From NCBI GenBank assembly GCA_028818705.1, contig JAPPNJ010000200.1, positions 17,547-81,546 of the forward strand: a stretch of DNA of 64,000 nt, in the 5' to 3' direction. The notes below the pieces were generated by a model. That model saw nothing but the letters and a program-made list of their open reading frames with translations, was not told the DNA's origin and did not search any database. Of the stretch, positions 1-8,036 are shown piece after piece. Within the stretch, counting starts at the first letter, position 1. Each line of letters starts with the position of its first letter. The stretch comes from Candidatus Poribacteria bacterium. GTDB lineage: Bacteria > Poribacteria > WGA-4E > WGA-3G. A program made the position numbers and the translations under genes.

Positions 1-1
1 G

Positions 2-94
2 GCTGGCGTTAATACCATAATCTATAATGATATGGTTTTGGTGCAGCTTGCAGGTTCCCAAAACTTGCCAATAGAAACATTTGAATCGGCATAA
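2..94 (+). CDS. 3' end of an unidentified gene (partial)
   Basis: An open frame enters from the left edge and stops at the TAA at 92-94. The last residues read ...NLPIETFESA. The visible stretch of about 30 codons is too short to assign. It is collinear with the efflux cassette that follows, with only about 40 bases to the next start, so it may belong to the same operon. It does not resemble the C-terminus of a MacB-type permease. Confidence 0.45.
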   Translation, partial: AGVNTIIYNDMVLVQLAGSQNLPIETFESA

Positions 95-136
95 GGAACG
101 CGCTTGGAAAGCACCAGTATGGACAAGGAGATGTTA

Positions 137-1513
137 ATGATTCACGGGAAAATTAAGATTACTGACCTATCAAAACTCGCGGGTCCGCGAAATTCATTAT
201 TAAAAATCATCCTGATTGCTCAATTGATAGTGGTTCTTTGTGTAGGCGCACAAGAGCCTGGAGGTGAAGTTGATTTATCGCAACCTTTGACTCTTGAGCA
301 ATGTATCCAAATAGGTTTGGAAAAAGCGACAAGTATGCGAAATGCGCGCTTGAACCTTGCAATACAAGAACTCCGAGTAAAAACAGCGCGTGCTGAATAC
401 TTTCCACAAATTTTTGCAACCGGCAGCTACGATTTTTCGGATCAGATAGACTTCGGGTTTGAACCCGAAAATTACAATTTAGGACTACGAGGCCAATATA
501 CTATCTGGGATAACGGGCAACGCGAAGGTGGTTTCGCTCAAGCGAAAGAAAATGTGAATGCCACTGCGAGCCGAAATGAAGGAATTAAACAGGGCTTAAT
601 CCTTGATATTACACAGGCTTACTACGATGTCCTCCAATCTCAGGAACTCGTCAATGTCAGCGAACAGATCCTTGCGAGGTCTCAAGAGAATACCCGTCGC
701 ACGAGAGACTTCGTAGAGGCAGGTTCGCTGATTCCAGCGGATATTGCGACTGCCGAGGTTCGTGAAGCAAATGACCAATTGAGTTTGCTAAACAACCAAA
801 ATGCGCTTCAAATCGCACAGGCTACACTGCCACGGCTCCTTGGTTTAGATCCAGGGGTGCTGCTTACCGTTACGGTTGATGAATCATATCAATTGTATCA
901 AGAACGTGGCACGATTGAACGGATAGGAATACCTGTGGAAGAAGCTATACAGACAGCTCTTGACAATCGTCCGGAGTTTCAAGAACTTCAGTCAGAATTA
1001 AAAGTACAAGAATGGAGTTTAACCTTAGCGAAATTACAGCGCTGGCCCCGGTTGAATGCGGATGTTAACTACGATGTTAATCTTGACGATTATCTCCGTG
1101 AGCGTGAGAATTTTTCTGACTTCCGGAGTTGGAGCGCCGGCGTGTCCCTAAACTTTACCCTTTTTGATGGCGGTATTTTGAGCAATCGCGTTAAAGAACT
1201 CAGCATGCAGTTAGAACAGACGCGTGAAAATGCGAGCGATCTGGAGCGGAATGTGGCTCTCGCTGTCAGACAAGCGTACCTAAACCTCAAACGGAGTGAA
1301 ACTTCTCTTGACATCTCCAAGGCACAGGTTAACAACGCCCAACTGAGTCTGGATGTGATCCAAGGACGCTTTGATGTGGACAAAGCAATCTTGCTTGAAT
1401 TGCTCGATGCTCAAACGAGTTATGCCCAAGCATTGACAAATCAGGTGAATGCTTTCTACGATTACAAGATTGCGCAAACCCGCCTGCAAGACGCAATGGG
1501 AGTGGTACAATAA
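137..1513 (+). CDS. TolC-family outer membrane efflux protein
   Basis: This is an outer membrane channel of the TolC/OEP family, which forms the exit duct of tripartite efflux pumps. After a hydrophobic N-terminal signal segment (LLKIILIAQLIVVLCVGA) come two OEP repeats rich in long helices. Typical phrases are LDITQAYYDVLQSQELV in repeat 1 and VALAVRQAYLNLKRSETSL in repeat 2. I chose the ATG at 137 because AAGGAG at 125-130 lies 6 bases upstream. The frame also allows a TTG at 104 and ATGs at 119 and 131. Length is normal for the family. The adaptor gene starts 2 bases after its stop, so the two are co-transcribed. The substrate cannot be read from sequence. Confidence 0.9.
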   Translation: MIHGKIKITDLSKLAGPRNSLLKIILIAQLIVVLCVGAQEPGGEVDLSQPLTLEQCIQIGLEKATSMRNARLNLAIQELRVKTARAEYFPQIFATGSYDFSDQIDFGFEPENYNLGLRGQYTIWDNGQREGGFAQAKENVNATASRNEGIKQGLILDITQAYYDVLQSQELVNVSEQILARSQENTRRTRDFVEAGSLIPADIATAEVREANDQLSLLNNQNALQIAQATLPRLLGLDPGVLLTVTVDESYQLYQERGTIERIGIPVEEAIQTALDNRPEFQELQSELKVQEWSLTLAKLQRWPRLNADVNYDVNLDDYLRERENFSDFRSWSAGVSLNFTLFDGGILSNRVKELSMQLEQTRENASDLERNVALAVRQAYLNLKRSETSLDISKAQVNNAQLSLDVIQGRFDVDKAILLELLDAQTSYAQALTNQVNAFYDYKIAQTRLQDAMGVVQ

Positions 1514-1515
1514 TC

Positions 1516-3486
1516 ATGCGCAACCAAAAAAAATGGATTATCATCGGGGCAATCGCAGTTGTTGTTATCGCTGTTGGTGCAATTGGTGCGACCCGTATGA
1601 ACTTCAGTTTTGGTAAACAGAATAAGGATGAGGAGGTTAAGCAAGAGGTGGTCCGGCGGGGTGAATTCCGAGTCAGAGTGCGTGAGTCGGGTAATCTGCG
1701 TTCCTTCCTTGAAGTAGATGTTCGCTCAAATGTTGAAGGCGAAATCGTCGAAATTTTCGTTGACGAAGGACAAAAGGTTGAATTAGGAGATCCCTTGCTC
1801 CGGATTGATGATGAACAAATTTTAGAACAGAAAAAACAGGCGGAGGCAAATCTTGATGCGCGCGATGCAGAACTGAAGCGAGCAGAACTCCAGATCCAAA
1901 TTACTGAAAAACAGAAGGATAGTACGCTTGCCCAAGCGCAAAATTCTGTCCTTAAGGCACGTGCGACTTTAGATTCATTTGTCGCAACGACGCAGCAACG
2001 TATAACGGAGGCAGAAACGCTCGTCGCGACGACCCAAAATTCTCTTAATCAGGATATTATCGGACTGAAGCAGGCAGAAATTGCCTTAGAGCAGGCGAAC
2101 TTGACGCTTGAACGTGCACAAACAACAGTTGAATCGGCGAAAATTTCCTTTGAGACAACAGAATCAGAACATGAACGAAACAAGGAACTGTTCGATAAAC
2201 AGCTCATCTCAAAACAGGCCTTGGAAGACTCACAAAAACAACTTATCATTGCTAAATCGAATTATGACACCTCGCTAAAAGAGGTGGAATCGCAACGTGA
2301 GACTATAAAATCTCAAGAGGAAAACACCAAAGCGATGGAGCAAGCGATTGAGAGTCGGAGATCAACACTCGCGCTGAATGAGAAGAACGTTGCGACACTC
2401 AAAGAATCGTTAAAAGCACAACGCAAACAGTACGAAGCAGAACTTGAGGATGCGCAAACGCGGCTCGAACAAATACAGGAAACAATAGAAGACGAAAAAG
2501 AATTAGCAATACATGCGAGAGTCGGCGCGGAGGCAAGCCGGCTTGAAGCGGCGAGTCGGCTCAAGTCACAACAGGAGCGTCACGAATGGACAACCGTCAC
2601 TGCTCCTATAGCTGGAACGATTACGCGTCTCATCGTAGAAGAGGGTGAAATCATTACCTCGGGACGTTCTGCATTTTCACGCGGTGACGCTATCATGCGG
2701 ATCGCCGACCTTGATCAGATGATTGTTAGGACTCAGATTAATCAAGTGGAGATCGGAAAAATAAAACTGGAGCAACGCGCTGAAATCAGTGTTGATAGCT
2801 ATCCGGGTCGCATTTTTCCGGGTCGAGTAAGCGAGATTTCGCCGAGCGCGACGCCGCAAGGTCTCCAGAACCAGAGTTCTGTGATTACATTTGAGGTAGA
2901 TGTAGAAGTTATCGGTTCGCCATCGGAGTTACGGTCAGGGATGTCCGCTGATGTCGACATTATTGTCTTTGAAGAATCGGATATCCTACAACTTCCGATA
3001 CCGTCGGTGCTGAGTCCTGAGATTTTTACTGTTAAAGCGAACGTCAACTCGGCAGATTTGGGACAATTCCGGGAGGGTCAGGAACTCAAAATTCGGAACC
3101 TCGTAGGAAAAGAGTTCACTGGACAGGTCGGTGAAATTGCACCGGAGCAGAATCGGGGTAATCTTGAAATTTTGCTTGAAGGTGACCAGAAAGGTCTACG
3201 GACGGGTCCAATAGAAATCAGCATTGTTATTTCCGATCAAAGTGTGCTCCCGGATATAGAAGCCGAAGTGAGTAGTGAGCGACAATACTTTGTTATGTTG
3301 GATACAGGTGAATCTAACAAAGAGAAAAAAGAGGAAAAAGGGGTCAAAACCCACATTACAATTGGGCAGCGCAACAACACGCATTTTCAAATCACTGGCG
3401 GTTTGAAGGAAGGCGACCGTGTTTTTGTGCCCTCTATGCAGGAATTAACAAAGGGCGAAAAAAGTTCGGACGAGGAAGAAGAATAA
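1516..3486 (+). CDS. HlyD/MacA-family periplasmic adaptor with long coiled coil
   Basis: This is a membrane fusion protein linking an inner-membrane transporter to the TolC-like channel encoded just upstream. Residues about 9-28 form one membrane helix. A biotinyl/lipoyl-like segment follows (VDVRSNVEGEIVEIFVDEGQKVELGDPLL). Residues about 105-350 form an exceptionally long alpha-helical coiled coil rich in Glu, Gln and Lys. The second lipoyl half (VTAPIAGTITRLIVEEGEII) and beta-barrel domains complete it, and the protein ends in an acidic tail. At 656 residues it is much longer than typical MacA (about 370), mostly through the hairpin and extra C-terminal beta domains. It probably works with the ATPase at 3630. 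Confidence 0.88.
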   Translation: MRNQKKWIIIGAIAVVVIAVGAIGATRMNFSFGKQNKDEEVKQEVVRRGEFRVRVRESGNLRSFLEVDVRSNVEGEIVEIFVDEGQKVELGDPLLRIDDEQILEQKKQAEANLDARDAELKRAELQIQITEKQKDSTLAQAQNSVLKARATLDSFVATTQQRITEAETLVATTQNSLNQDIIGLKQAEIALEQANLTLERAQTTVESAKISFETTESEHERNKELFDKQLISKQALEDSQKQLIIAKSNYDTSLKEVESQRETIKSQEENTKAMEQAIESRRSTLALNEKNVATLKESLKAQRKQYEAELEDAQTRLEQIQETIEDEKELAIHARVGAEASRLEAASRLKSQQERHEWTTVTAPIAGTITRLIVEEGEIITSGRSAFSRGDAIMRIADLDQMIVRTQINQVEIGKIKLEQRAEISVDSYPGRIFPGRVSEISPSATPQGLQNQSSVITFEVDVEVIGSPSELRSGMSADVDIIVFEESDILQLPIPSVLSPEIFTVKANVNSADLGQFREGQELKIRNLVGKEFTGQVGEIAPEQNRGNLEILLEGDQKGLRTGPIEISIVISDQSVLPDIEAEVSSERQYFVMLDTGESNKEKKEEKGVKTHITIGQRNNTHFQITGGLKEGDRVFVPSMQELTKGEKSSDEEEE

Positions 3487-3629
3487 AAAATACTTGGTTG
3501 TTAGTATAGATATACTGTATTCCTTTTTCCTGCCTGATAGCGGGTCAGAAAGGAAGAGGTTGAAAAAAAGCGTTCATAAGTTCAGATATATCTTTAGCTT
3601 CATGACAACAATGCTAAGGAGGAAATATC

Positions 3630-4334
3630 GTGTTAATAGATGTGAAAGATCTCACGAAAGTTTACCAAATGGGTGATGTTCAGGTGCACGCGCTACGGGG
3701 TGTATCCTTCAGCATAACACAAGGTGAATTCATTGCGATTATGGGGCCATCGGGGTCTGGAAAATCGACAATGATGGATATTCTCGGATGTCTTGCGACA
3801 CCGACATCCGGTGAGTATTTCCTCGAAGGCGAAGAGGTAGGCAAACTTTCGGACAACCGTCTGGCTGACATTCGGAATAAGAAGATCGGCTTTGTATTTC
3901 AGTCGTTTAACCTGCTGCCACGGACGAGTGCACTCAACAACGTTGAGCTGCCACTCATCTACGCCGGATTAGGCAGAAAAGAGCGGAAACGGCGTGCTTT
4001 TGAAGCCTTAGAGGCGGTCGGCTTGGCGGATCGTGTTGATCATAAGTCTACAGAGCTATCGGGTGGACAGATCCAACGCGTTGCGATTGCGCGTGCCTTA
4101 GTTAATAGGCCGTCAATGATTTTCGCCGATGAACCGACAGGTAACTTAGACACCCGTTCGGGTGATGAAATCATGGCAATCTTCGATCGACTAAACAACG
4201 AAGGAAATACAATTATTATGGTAACACACGAACCTGAAGTGGCAGAACATGCCAAACGTGTGTTGCACATCCGAGACGGTCTAATCGAGCGGGATGTTAG
4301 ACAAAATGGACATAATGGCGCGGATGCCGAATAA
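3630..4334 (+). CDS. ABC transporter ATP-binding protein, MacB/LolD type
   Basis: This is the cytoplasmic ATPase that powers a MacB/LolD/FtsE-like transporter. Walker A (GPSGSGKST), the signature LSGGQIQRVAIARAL, Walker B (MIFADEPTGNLD) and the switch histidine (MVTHEPE) are all intact. The start is GTG at 3630, chosen because AAGGAGG (3616-3622) is 7 bases upstream and the family begins with a short ...IDVKDLTKVY strand. Its FtsX-like permease partner is not in this window: the next gene, 196 bases on, is unrelated. The permease may lie left of the window or elsewhere. Confidence 0.92.
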   Translation: MLIDVKDLTKVYQMGDVQVHALRGVSFSITQGEFIAIMGPSGSGKSTMMDILGCLATPTSGEYFLEGEEVGKLSDNRLADIRNKKIGFVFQSFNLLPRTSALNNVELPLIYAGLGRKERKRRAFEALEAVGLADRVDHKSTELSGGQIQRVAIARALVNRPSMIFADEPTGNLDTRSGDEIMAIFDRLNNEGNTIIMVTHEPEVAEHAKRVLHIRDGLIERDVRQNGHNGADAE

Positions 4335-4449
4335 TTAAAGACATATTCCCGATCAAAAAAAGGCAGCCTCATTTCTGTTCCACCACCTATCACGGACAAG
4401 CACAGATTAAGAGGGATGCAGTGAAGTGCATGCCGCCGAAGTGAACTTG

Positions 4450-4510
4450 ATAGGCGCGCTGTTCAAGTACGTCCAACGCCACAAGACGAATGCTTGTCAG
4501 TCGCGCCTAT
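4450..4510 (+). other. Predicted stem-loop leader before the RFAP synthase-like gene
   Basis: ATAGGCGCG (4450-4458) is exactly complementary to CGCGCCTAT (4502-4510). The 43-base intervening loop contains a smaller CAAG/CTTG pairing. The structure ends 20 bases before the ATG at 4531, inside the otherwise gene-free 4335-4530 interval. It could be an RNA leader or a degenerate repeat. I recognise no riboswitch consensus. Confidence 0.35.
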
Positions 4511-4530
4511 ACGCGTAACCCAACCCAACT

Positions 4531-5499
4531 ATGCACCACGTCAGAATTACAACGCCGTCCCGCTTACATTTCTCTCTGCTTGACTTAAATGGTGCGCTCG
4601 GACGCATTGATGGCGGTTTCGGTTTAGCAATTACCGATCCGAATTTTCAAATCGTCGCTGAGCGGGCAACCGGCATTCATGTCGCATCCTCTGTATATCA
4701 CGAGCGTGCGCATAGCGTCCTTAAGCAACTCCAAAAAATCCACCCCTTTCCCGGTATTAGACTAACATTTGAATCTGAAATCCCCATGCATTGTGGGTTC
4801 GGATCTGGGACCCAACTCGCGCTGAGTGTTGCACAATCCGTCAATGTCCTGTATGAACTCGGTTTGGACGTGCAAGAACTCGCCAGGATCGTCGGGCGCG
4901 GTGGCACTTCGGGTATCGGGATAGCGGCATTCGATACAGGCGGTTTTATCGTAGACGGCGGGCATCGTTTCCCGGATCAGAAGACTTCCTTTCTCCCTTC
5001 CTCTGCGCTTGGCGATATTCCTCCCCCACCGATTCTACTGCGTCACTCGTTTCCAGAGTCACCGATGCTGATTGTGATGCCGAATTGTTCCCGGATTTAC
5101 GGCGACGCGGAGATAGAACTGTTCCAGACGTTGTGTCCGCAGCCAGAGTGGGTTGCTCAGAAACTATCCCATATACTCCTCCTCCAGATACTCCCCGCTC
5201 TTATTGAAGGTGATATGCCCAATTTTGGCAGTGCTTTAAACCACATCCAGACGTTTGGATGGAAAAGGGTGGAAATTGAGGCACAAGGTAATGAACTACA
5301 ATTAACGCTTGATTTTCTAAGGACCAGTGGTGCGTTCGGTGCGGGCGTTAGCAGTTGGGGCCCTGCGATCTGTGTGTTAGGTGAGAAAATTGGGGAACTT
5401 AAGCGGGAAACAGAGGCATTCTTGAAAACACTTCCGAATGGCGGTTCATGCTTTATCACACAAGCGAATAATTCAGGTGCACGCGTGGTATTAGATTAA
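4531..5499 (+). CDS. Beta-ribofuranosylaminobenzene 5'-phosphate synthase-like protein (GHMP superfamily)
   Basis: The protein resembles beta-RFAP synthase, which condenses PRPP with a hydroxybenzoate-type acceptor as the first committed step to the tetrahydromethanopterin pterin arm. Family landmarks are the N-terminal TPSRLHFSLLDLNG, the GHMP glycine-rich loop CGFGSGTQLALSV (residues about 88-100), RGGTSGIGIAAFDTGGFIVDGGH and a C-terminal GAFGAGVSSWGP segment. At 322 residues it has the usual length. No other methanopterin gene is nearby. The enzyme is typical of methanogens and some C1-oxidising bacteria, so in this organism it may serve a methanopterin-type pathway or a related decarboxylative ribosylation. 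The family assignment is strong and the exact substrate is inferred. Confidence 0.82.
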   Translation: MHHVRITTPSRLHFSLLDLNGALGRIDGGFGLAITDPNFQIVAERATGIHVASSVYHERAHSVLKQLQKIHPFPGIRLTFESEIPMHCGFGSGTQLALSVAQSVNVLYELGLDVQELARIVGRGGTSGIGIAAFDTGGFIVDGGHRFPDQKTSFLPSSALGDIPPPPILLRHSFPESPMLIVMPNCSRIYGDAEIELFQTLCPQPEWVAQKLSHILLLQILPALIEGDMPNFGSALNHIQTFGWKRVEIEAQGNELQLTLDFLRTSGAFGAGVSSWGPAICVLGEKIGELKRETEAFLKTLPNGGSCFITQANNSGARVVLD

Positions 5500-5507
5500 A
5501 ACAAAAA

Positions 5508-5531
5508 CGGGCAGATTCTGCAATCTGCCCG
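5508..5531. terminator. Bidirectional intrinsic terminator between convergent genes
   Basis: A perfect 10-bp stem (5508-5517 with 5522-5531) closes a CTGC loop. T-rich sequence follows on the plus strand and A-rich sequence precedes it, which gives a U-tract on the minus-strand transcript. It lies between the RFAP synthase-like gene and convergent nfuA and can serve both. Confidence 0.85.
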
Positions 5532-5552
5532 TCTGCTTTATCTTTTGCTTCT

Positions 5553-6167
5553 TTATCCTTTGCTTGGGGAATAGTACGGATCATCCCCGGCAGCATGGTC
5601 TGTCGTATCAACCACATGCTTAATTTCTGGGAAAACCTCCTGAATCATCGCCTCAATGCCGTGTTTGAGCGTAACATTCGCCATACCACAACCTTGGCAG
5701 CCACCACCCATGTGAATGTAGATGGAGTCTTCCTCGACGTTCAGGAGTTCTATTTGTCCACCGTGTGCAGCGACGGCGGGGTTAATGCGTTCGTCAATGA
5801 GTTTCTGAATCTCCTGCGCTTTGGGATTATCCCATGTCGGCGTATTGGGGTTTTCAATATTAAACCCACTCGAATTCAGGTCCTCAACATAATCAATAAC
5901 AGCACCTTTGAGATCAGGTGCGCTTTCTGCATTGACGAGTACTTTAAAATTCTCATACTCGATAATAATATCGCCGTCTTGAACTTCAGTAGCCAGTCCG
6001 AGACTGTATTGGAAAGCGGTGGCGGTTTTACCTTGGATACCGATCCGTAGTCCTTCGACTTCAACCTCTTCGGTCTGTATAACTGCGTGAATTTTCTCTT
6101 GTGCTGCTTCTGTAACTTCAAGCAAAGGAGTTTCAGTTCCCGTGAGCTTTTTCAAGAAATTCTTCAT
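5553..6167 (-). CDS. nfuA: NfuA-type Fe-S biogenesis/scaffold protein
   Basis: This is an iron-sulfur carrier delivering clusters to apo-proteins in the cytoplasm. Residues 1-105 form a degenerate A-type (IscA-like) domain with no cysteines. Residues about 115-190 are the Nfu domain with the cluster-binding pair C157-x-x-C160 in GGGCQGCGMANVTLKHGIE. This architecture and the 204-residue length match E. coli NfuA (191). I placed the start at 6167 (MKNFLKK). The frame stays open 180 bases further upstream, but that stretch overlaps the sigma gene out of frame. The gene begins 22 bases after the sigma-factor stop and shares its transcript. Confidence 0.93.
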   Translation of the reverse strand: MKNFLKKLTGTETPLLEVTEAAQEKIHAVIQTEEVEVEGLRIGIQGKTATAFQYSLGLATEVQDGDIIIEYENFKVLVNAESAPDLKGAVIDYVEDLNSSGFNIENPNTPTWDNPKAQEIQKLIDERINPAVAAHGGQIELLNVEEDSIYIHMGGGCQGCGMANVTLKHGIEAMIQEVFPEIKHVVDTTDHAAGDDPYYSPSKG

Positions 6168-6189
6168 AATCGCCTTCCATGAGTTATGT

Positions 6190-7140
6190 TTATGCGGCCC
6201 GAGGCGTTTCCGATCGAAATTCACCCATTTCGTTATAGAGGGTGCGCAACTGTTTGATTGCGTATATCTCCAATTGCCGGATGCGTTCTCTCGTGACATC
6301 CAGCGCATCGCCGATTTCTCGAAGCGTTTTCCGTTCTCCGTCTTCAAGCCCGAAACGCATTTTAAGGACTTTCTGTTCGCGTTCGGGTAACTTCTTGAGA
6401 AATTGGGCGATCAGATCCTCGTTAATTAATTCTGCGATGGGTCCATCTTCTCCGCCGGTAGTGGGGTCTTCGACTAAATCACCTAATGTTGAAGCAGAAC
6501 GCTCGTCACTAAGGGGTAAATCCATTGAAATAGTATCAGCGTTAAATGTCAGGATCTCCTCAACTTGATTGACGGTGAGATCCAAAGCTTCCGCTATCTC
6601 TTCACGTCTCGGTTCACGTTGCAACTCTTGACACAATGTTGCGTAGATAGCGTCGAATTTATTCATCTTCGCGACGATATAGGAAGGTAATCGAATTGAG
6701 CGAGAAAAATTATCAAGCGTGCGCATGATAGCTTGCTTAATCCACCAGATAGCGTATGTACTGAATTTAAACCCCTTCCGATAATCAAATTTGCTTGCCG
6801 CCTTAATGAGTCCGATATTTCCTTCCTGAATCAAATCTTCGAGTGGGACATTGTGACCTTGGTATTTAACGGCAATAGAAATAACGAGTCGCAAGTTAGC
6901 TTGGACAAGCTCATCGCGTGCTTGTGTATCTCCTTGTTCAATCCGTTTCGCCAATTCAACTTCTTCTTCTCGGGATAATAGGCGATGACCGGCTACGCTC
7001 CGGAGCCAACTTGTTAACGCTGTCCGCTCGCTCCCTTTATAATTTTCAGAATACTCTGTTTCGTCTGTCAAATATGCGGGGTCTATGTAAGATTCGACAC
7101 TTCCGATATTTGCTGCTTCACCGAAATACTCGGCTTCCAT
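6190..7140 (-). CDS. RNA polymerase sigma-70 family factor (RpoD/RpoS type)
   Basis: This sigma factor directs RNA polymerase to -10/-35 promoters. It has region 1.2 (LTSWLRSVAGHRLLSREEEVELAKRIE) and region 2 (NLRLVISIAVKYQG, GNIGLIKAASKFDYRKGFKFSTYAIWWIKQAI). Region 3 and a region 4 helix-turn-helix (LREIGDALDVTRERIRQLEIYAIKQLR) follow. At 316 residues with no large region 1.1 or non-conserved insert, it is of RpoS/group 2 size. It may still be the housekeeping factor in this lineage. A good promoter lies upstream and the Shine-Dalgarno AAAGGAGAGG precedes the ATG. nfuA follows in the same operon. Confidence 0.95.
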   Translation of the reverse strand: MEAEYFGEAANIGSVESYIDPAYLTDETEYSENYKGSERTALTSWLRSVAGHRLLSREEEVELAKRIEQGDTQARDELVQANLRLVISIAVKYQGHNVPLEDLIQEGNIGLIKAASKFDYRKGFKFSTYAIWWIKQAIMRTLDNFSRSIRLPSYIVAKMNKFDAIYATLCQELQREPRREEIAEALDLTVNQVEEILTFNADTISMDLPLSDERSASTLGDLVEDPTTGGEDGPIAELINEDLIAQFLKKLPEREQKVLKMRFGLEDGERKTLREIGDALDVTRERIRQLEIYAIKQLRTLYNEMGEFRSETPRAA

Positions 7141-7191
7141 TATTCTCCTCTCCTTTTATGGACTTCTAATAATAAATAGAAACAAATATTA

Positions 7192-7221
7192 ATGATACAT
7201 TCTCTTTAAACGATTTGTCAA
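7192..7221 (-). promoter_or_regulatory. Sigma-70-type promoter of the sigma-nfuA operon
   Basis: On the minus strand there is an exact -35 TTGACA (7216-7221), an 18-base spacer and -10 TATCAT (7192-7197). They lie about 50 bases upstream of the sigma-gene ATG. The rest of the 7141-7440 interval is A/T-rich with homopolymer runs and shows no credible gene. Confidence 0.7.
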
Positions 7222-7440
7222 GTAAAATGTTTAAAAAAAAGTAAAATCTGTAAAAAAAAGCCATATAATATGATAGTTTAATAGAATTTTTAAAAAAACA
7301 CAACGGAAAAAACCCTATTGCGCCCCTATGTCTTTGAAGAAATCGGGTGCAACGATTACACTGACCGAAAAGGGATTTCGGAGGTTCGTGCGAATTTATC
7401 AATTTTTTATCACATAAAATTGGAATTATAGACGAAGTAA

Positions 7441-7935
7441 CTATGTGGCATGTCCAATCAGTAAGACTGCTGCTGGCAAAGAAGTGGCAGCAGCCTTTCC
7501 AAATGCTCTACTGATACACGAAATATCGCCATCGGTTTCCAACATCTCATAAGGCAAATCCCATGCTTTTAGCGTCGGCTCAAGAAAGGTTGCTACAGAA
7601 TCAATCCAATTTCCGTTTGCATCGCGATTGTGATACCCGCGATACCCAATGAACACCACCACTGGAACTTTCATGTTCACAACAGTGCCGCGGATAGCAT
7701 CACCGGACTCCAAAAACCCTGTATTCTGAATAATAATGACAGGCTTTTTACCGCCAATGTACAACCCAGACGCAATCGCAAACGCTTCTCCTTCACGAGT
7801 CACCGTGATGACTTCGATCTCCGACGCTTCCCGCAAAATTTCATAAATTCGCGCACTGCCGTTGTCTGGAACGCCTACGGCATGGGTGATGCCCTGTTTT
7901 CTTAATTCATCTACAATGCTTTGTGCTGATGCCAA
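7441..7935 (-). CDS. ThDP-binding enzyme, alpha-type subunit similar to sulfopyruvate/phosphonopyruvate decarboxylase
   Basis: This 164-residue protein consists only of the N-terminal (PYR) domain of a thiamine diphosphate decarboxylase. It has ITHAVGVPDNGSARIYE, the activating glutamate in TVTREGEAFAIASGLYIGG and the IIIQNTGFLESGDAI strand. Size and motifs match the alpha subunit (ComD) of sulfopyruvate decarboxylase, which makes sulfoacetaldehyde on the way to coenzyme M in methanogens, and the N-terminal half of phosphonopyruvate decarboxylase. The beta (PP-domain) subunit is not adjacent, so the active enzyme needs a partner elsewhere. The start is TTG at 7935 with AAGGAG 6 bases upstream. 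It follows acs on the same strand after about 100 bases. Confidence 0.8.
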   Translation of the reverse strand: MASAQSIVDELRKQGITHAVGVPDNGSARIYEILREASEIEVITVTREGEAFAIASGLYIGGKKPVIIIQNTGFLESGDAIRGTVVNMKVPVVVFIGYRGYHNRDANGNWIDSVATFLEPTLKAWDLPYEMLETDGDISCISRAFGKAAATSLPAAVLLIGHAT

Positions 7936-7958
7936 TTTCTACTCCTTACGCATTAAAT

Positions 7959-7976
7959 CGGGATTTGGAAATCCCG
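7959..7976. repeat. Short palindromic repeat or terminator hairpin after acs
   Basis: CGGGATTT-GG-AAATCCCG is a perfect 8-bp hairpin in the acs/decarboxylase gap, flanked by CCTACAG. It may act as a weak terminator for acs, or be one of the dispersed palindromes seen elsewhere in this window. Confidence 0.5.
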
Positions 7977-8036
7977 CCTACAGAAGAATTAACTGTCCGT
8001 ATGTGGAAATCCCTCCTATAGTCATGCTCCTGAATG

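Noticed and set aside
5595..6050. 151-codon plus-strand frame opposite nfuA
   Set aside because: It is antisense to the well-supported nfuA gene and has no family resemblance.
7166..7402. 78-codon minus-strand frame upstream of the sigma gene
   Set aside because: It runs through the sigma promoter and an A/T homopolymer region, has no ribosome binding site and shows an atypical composition.
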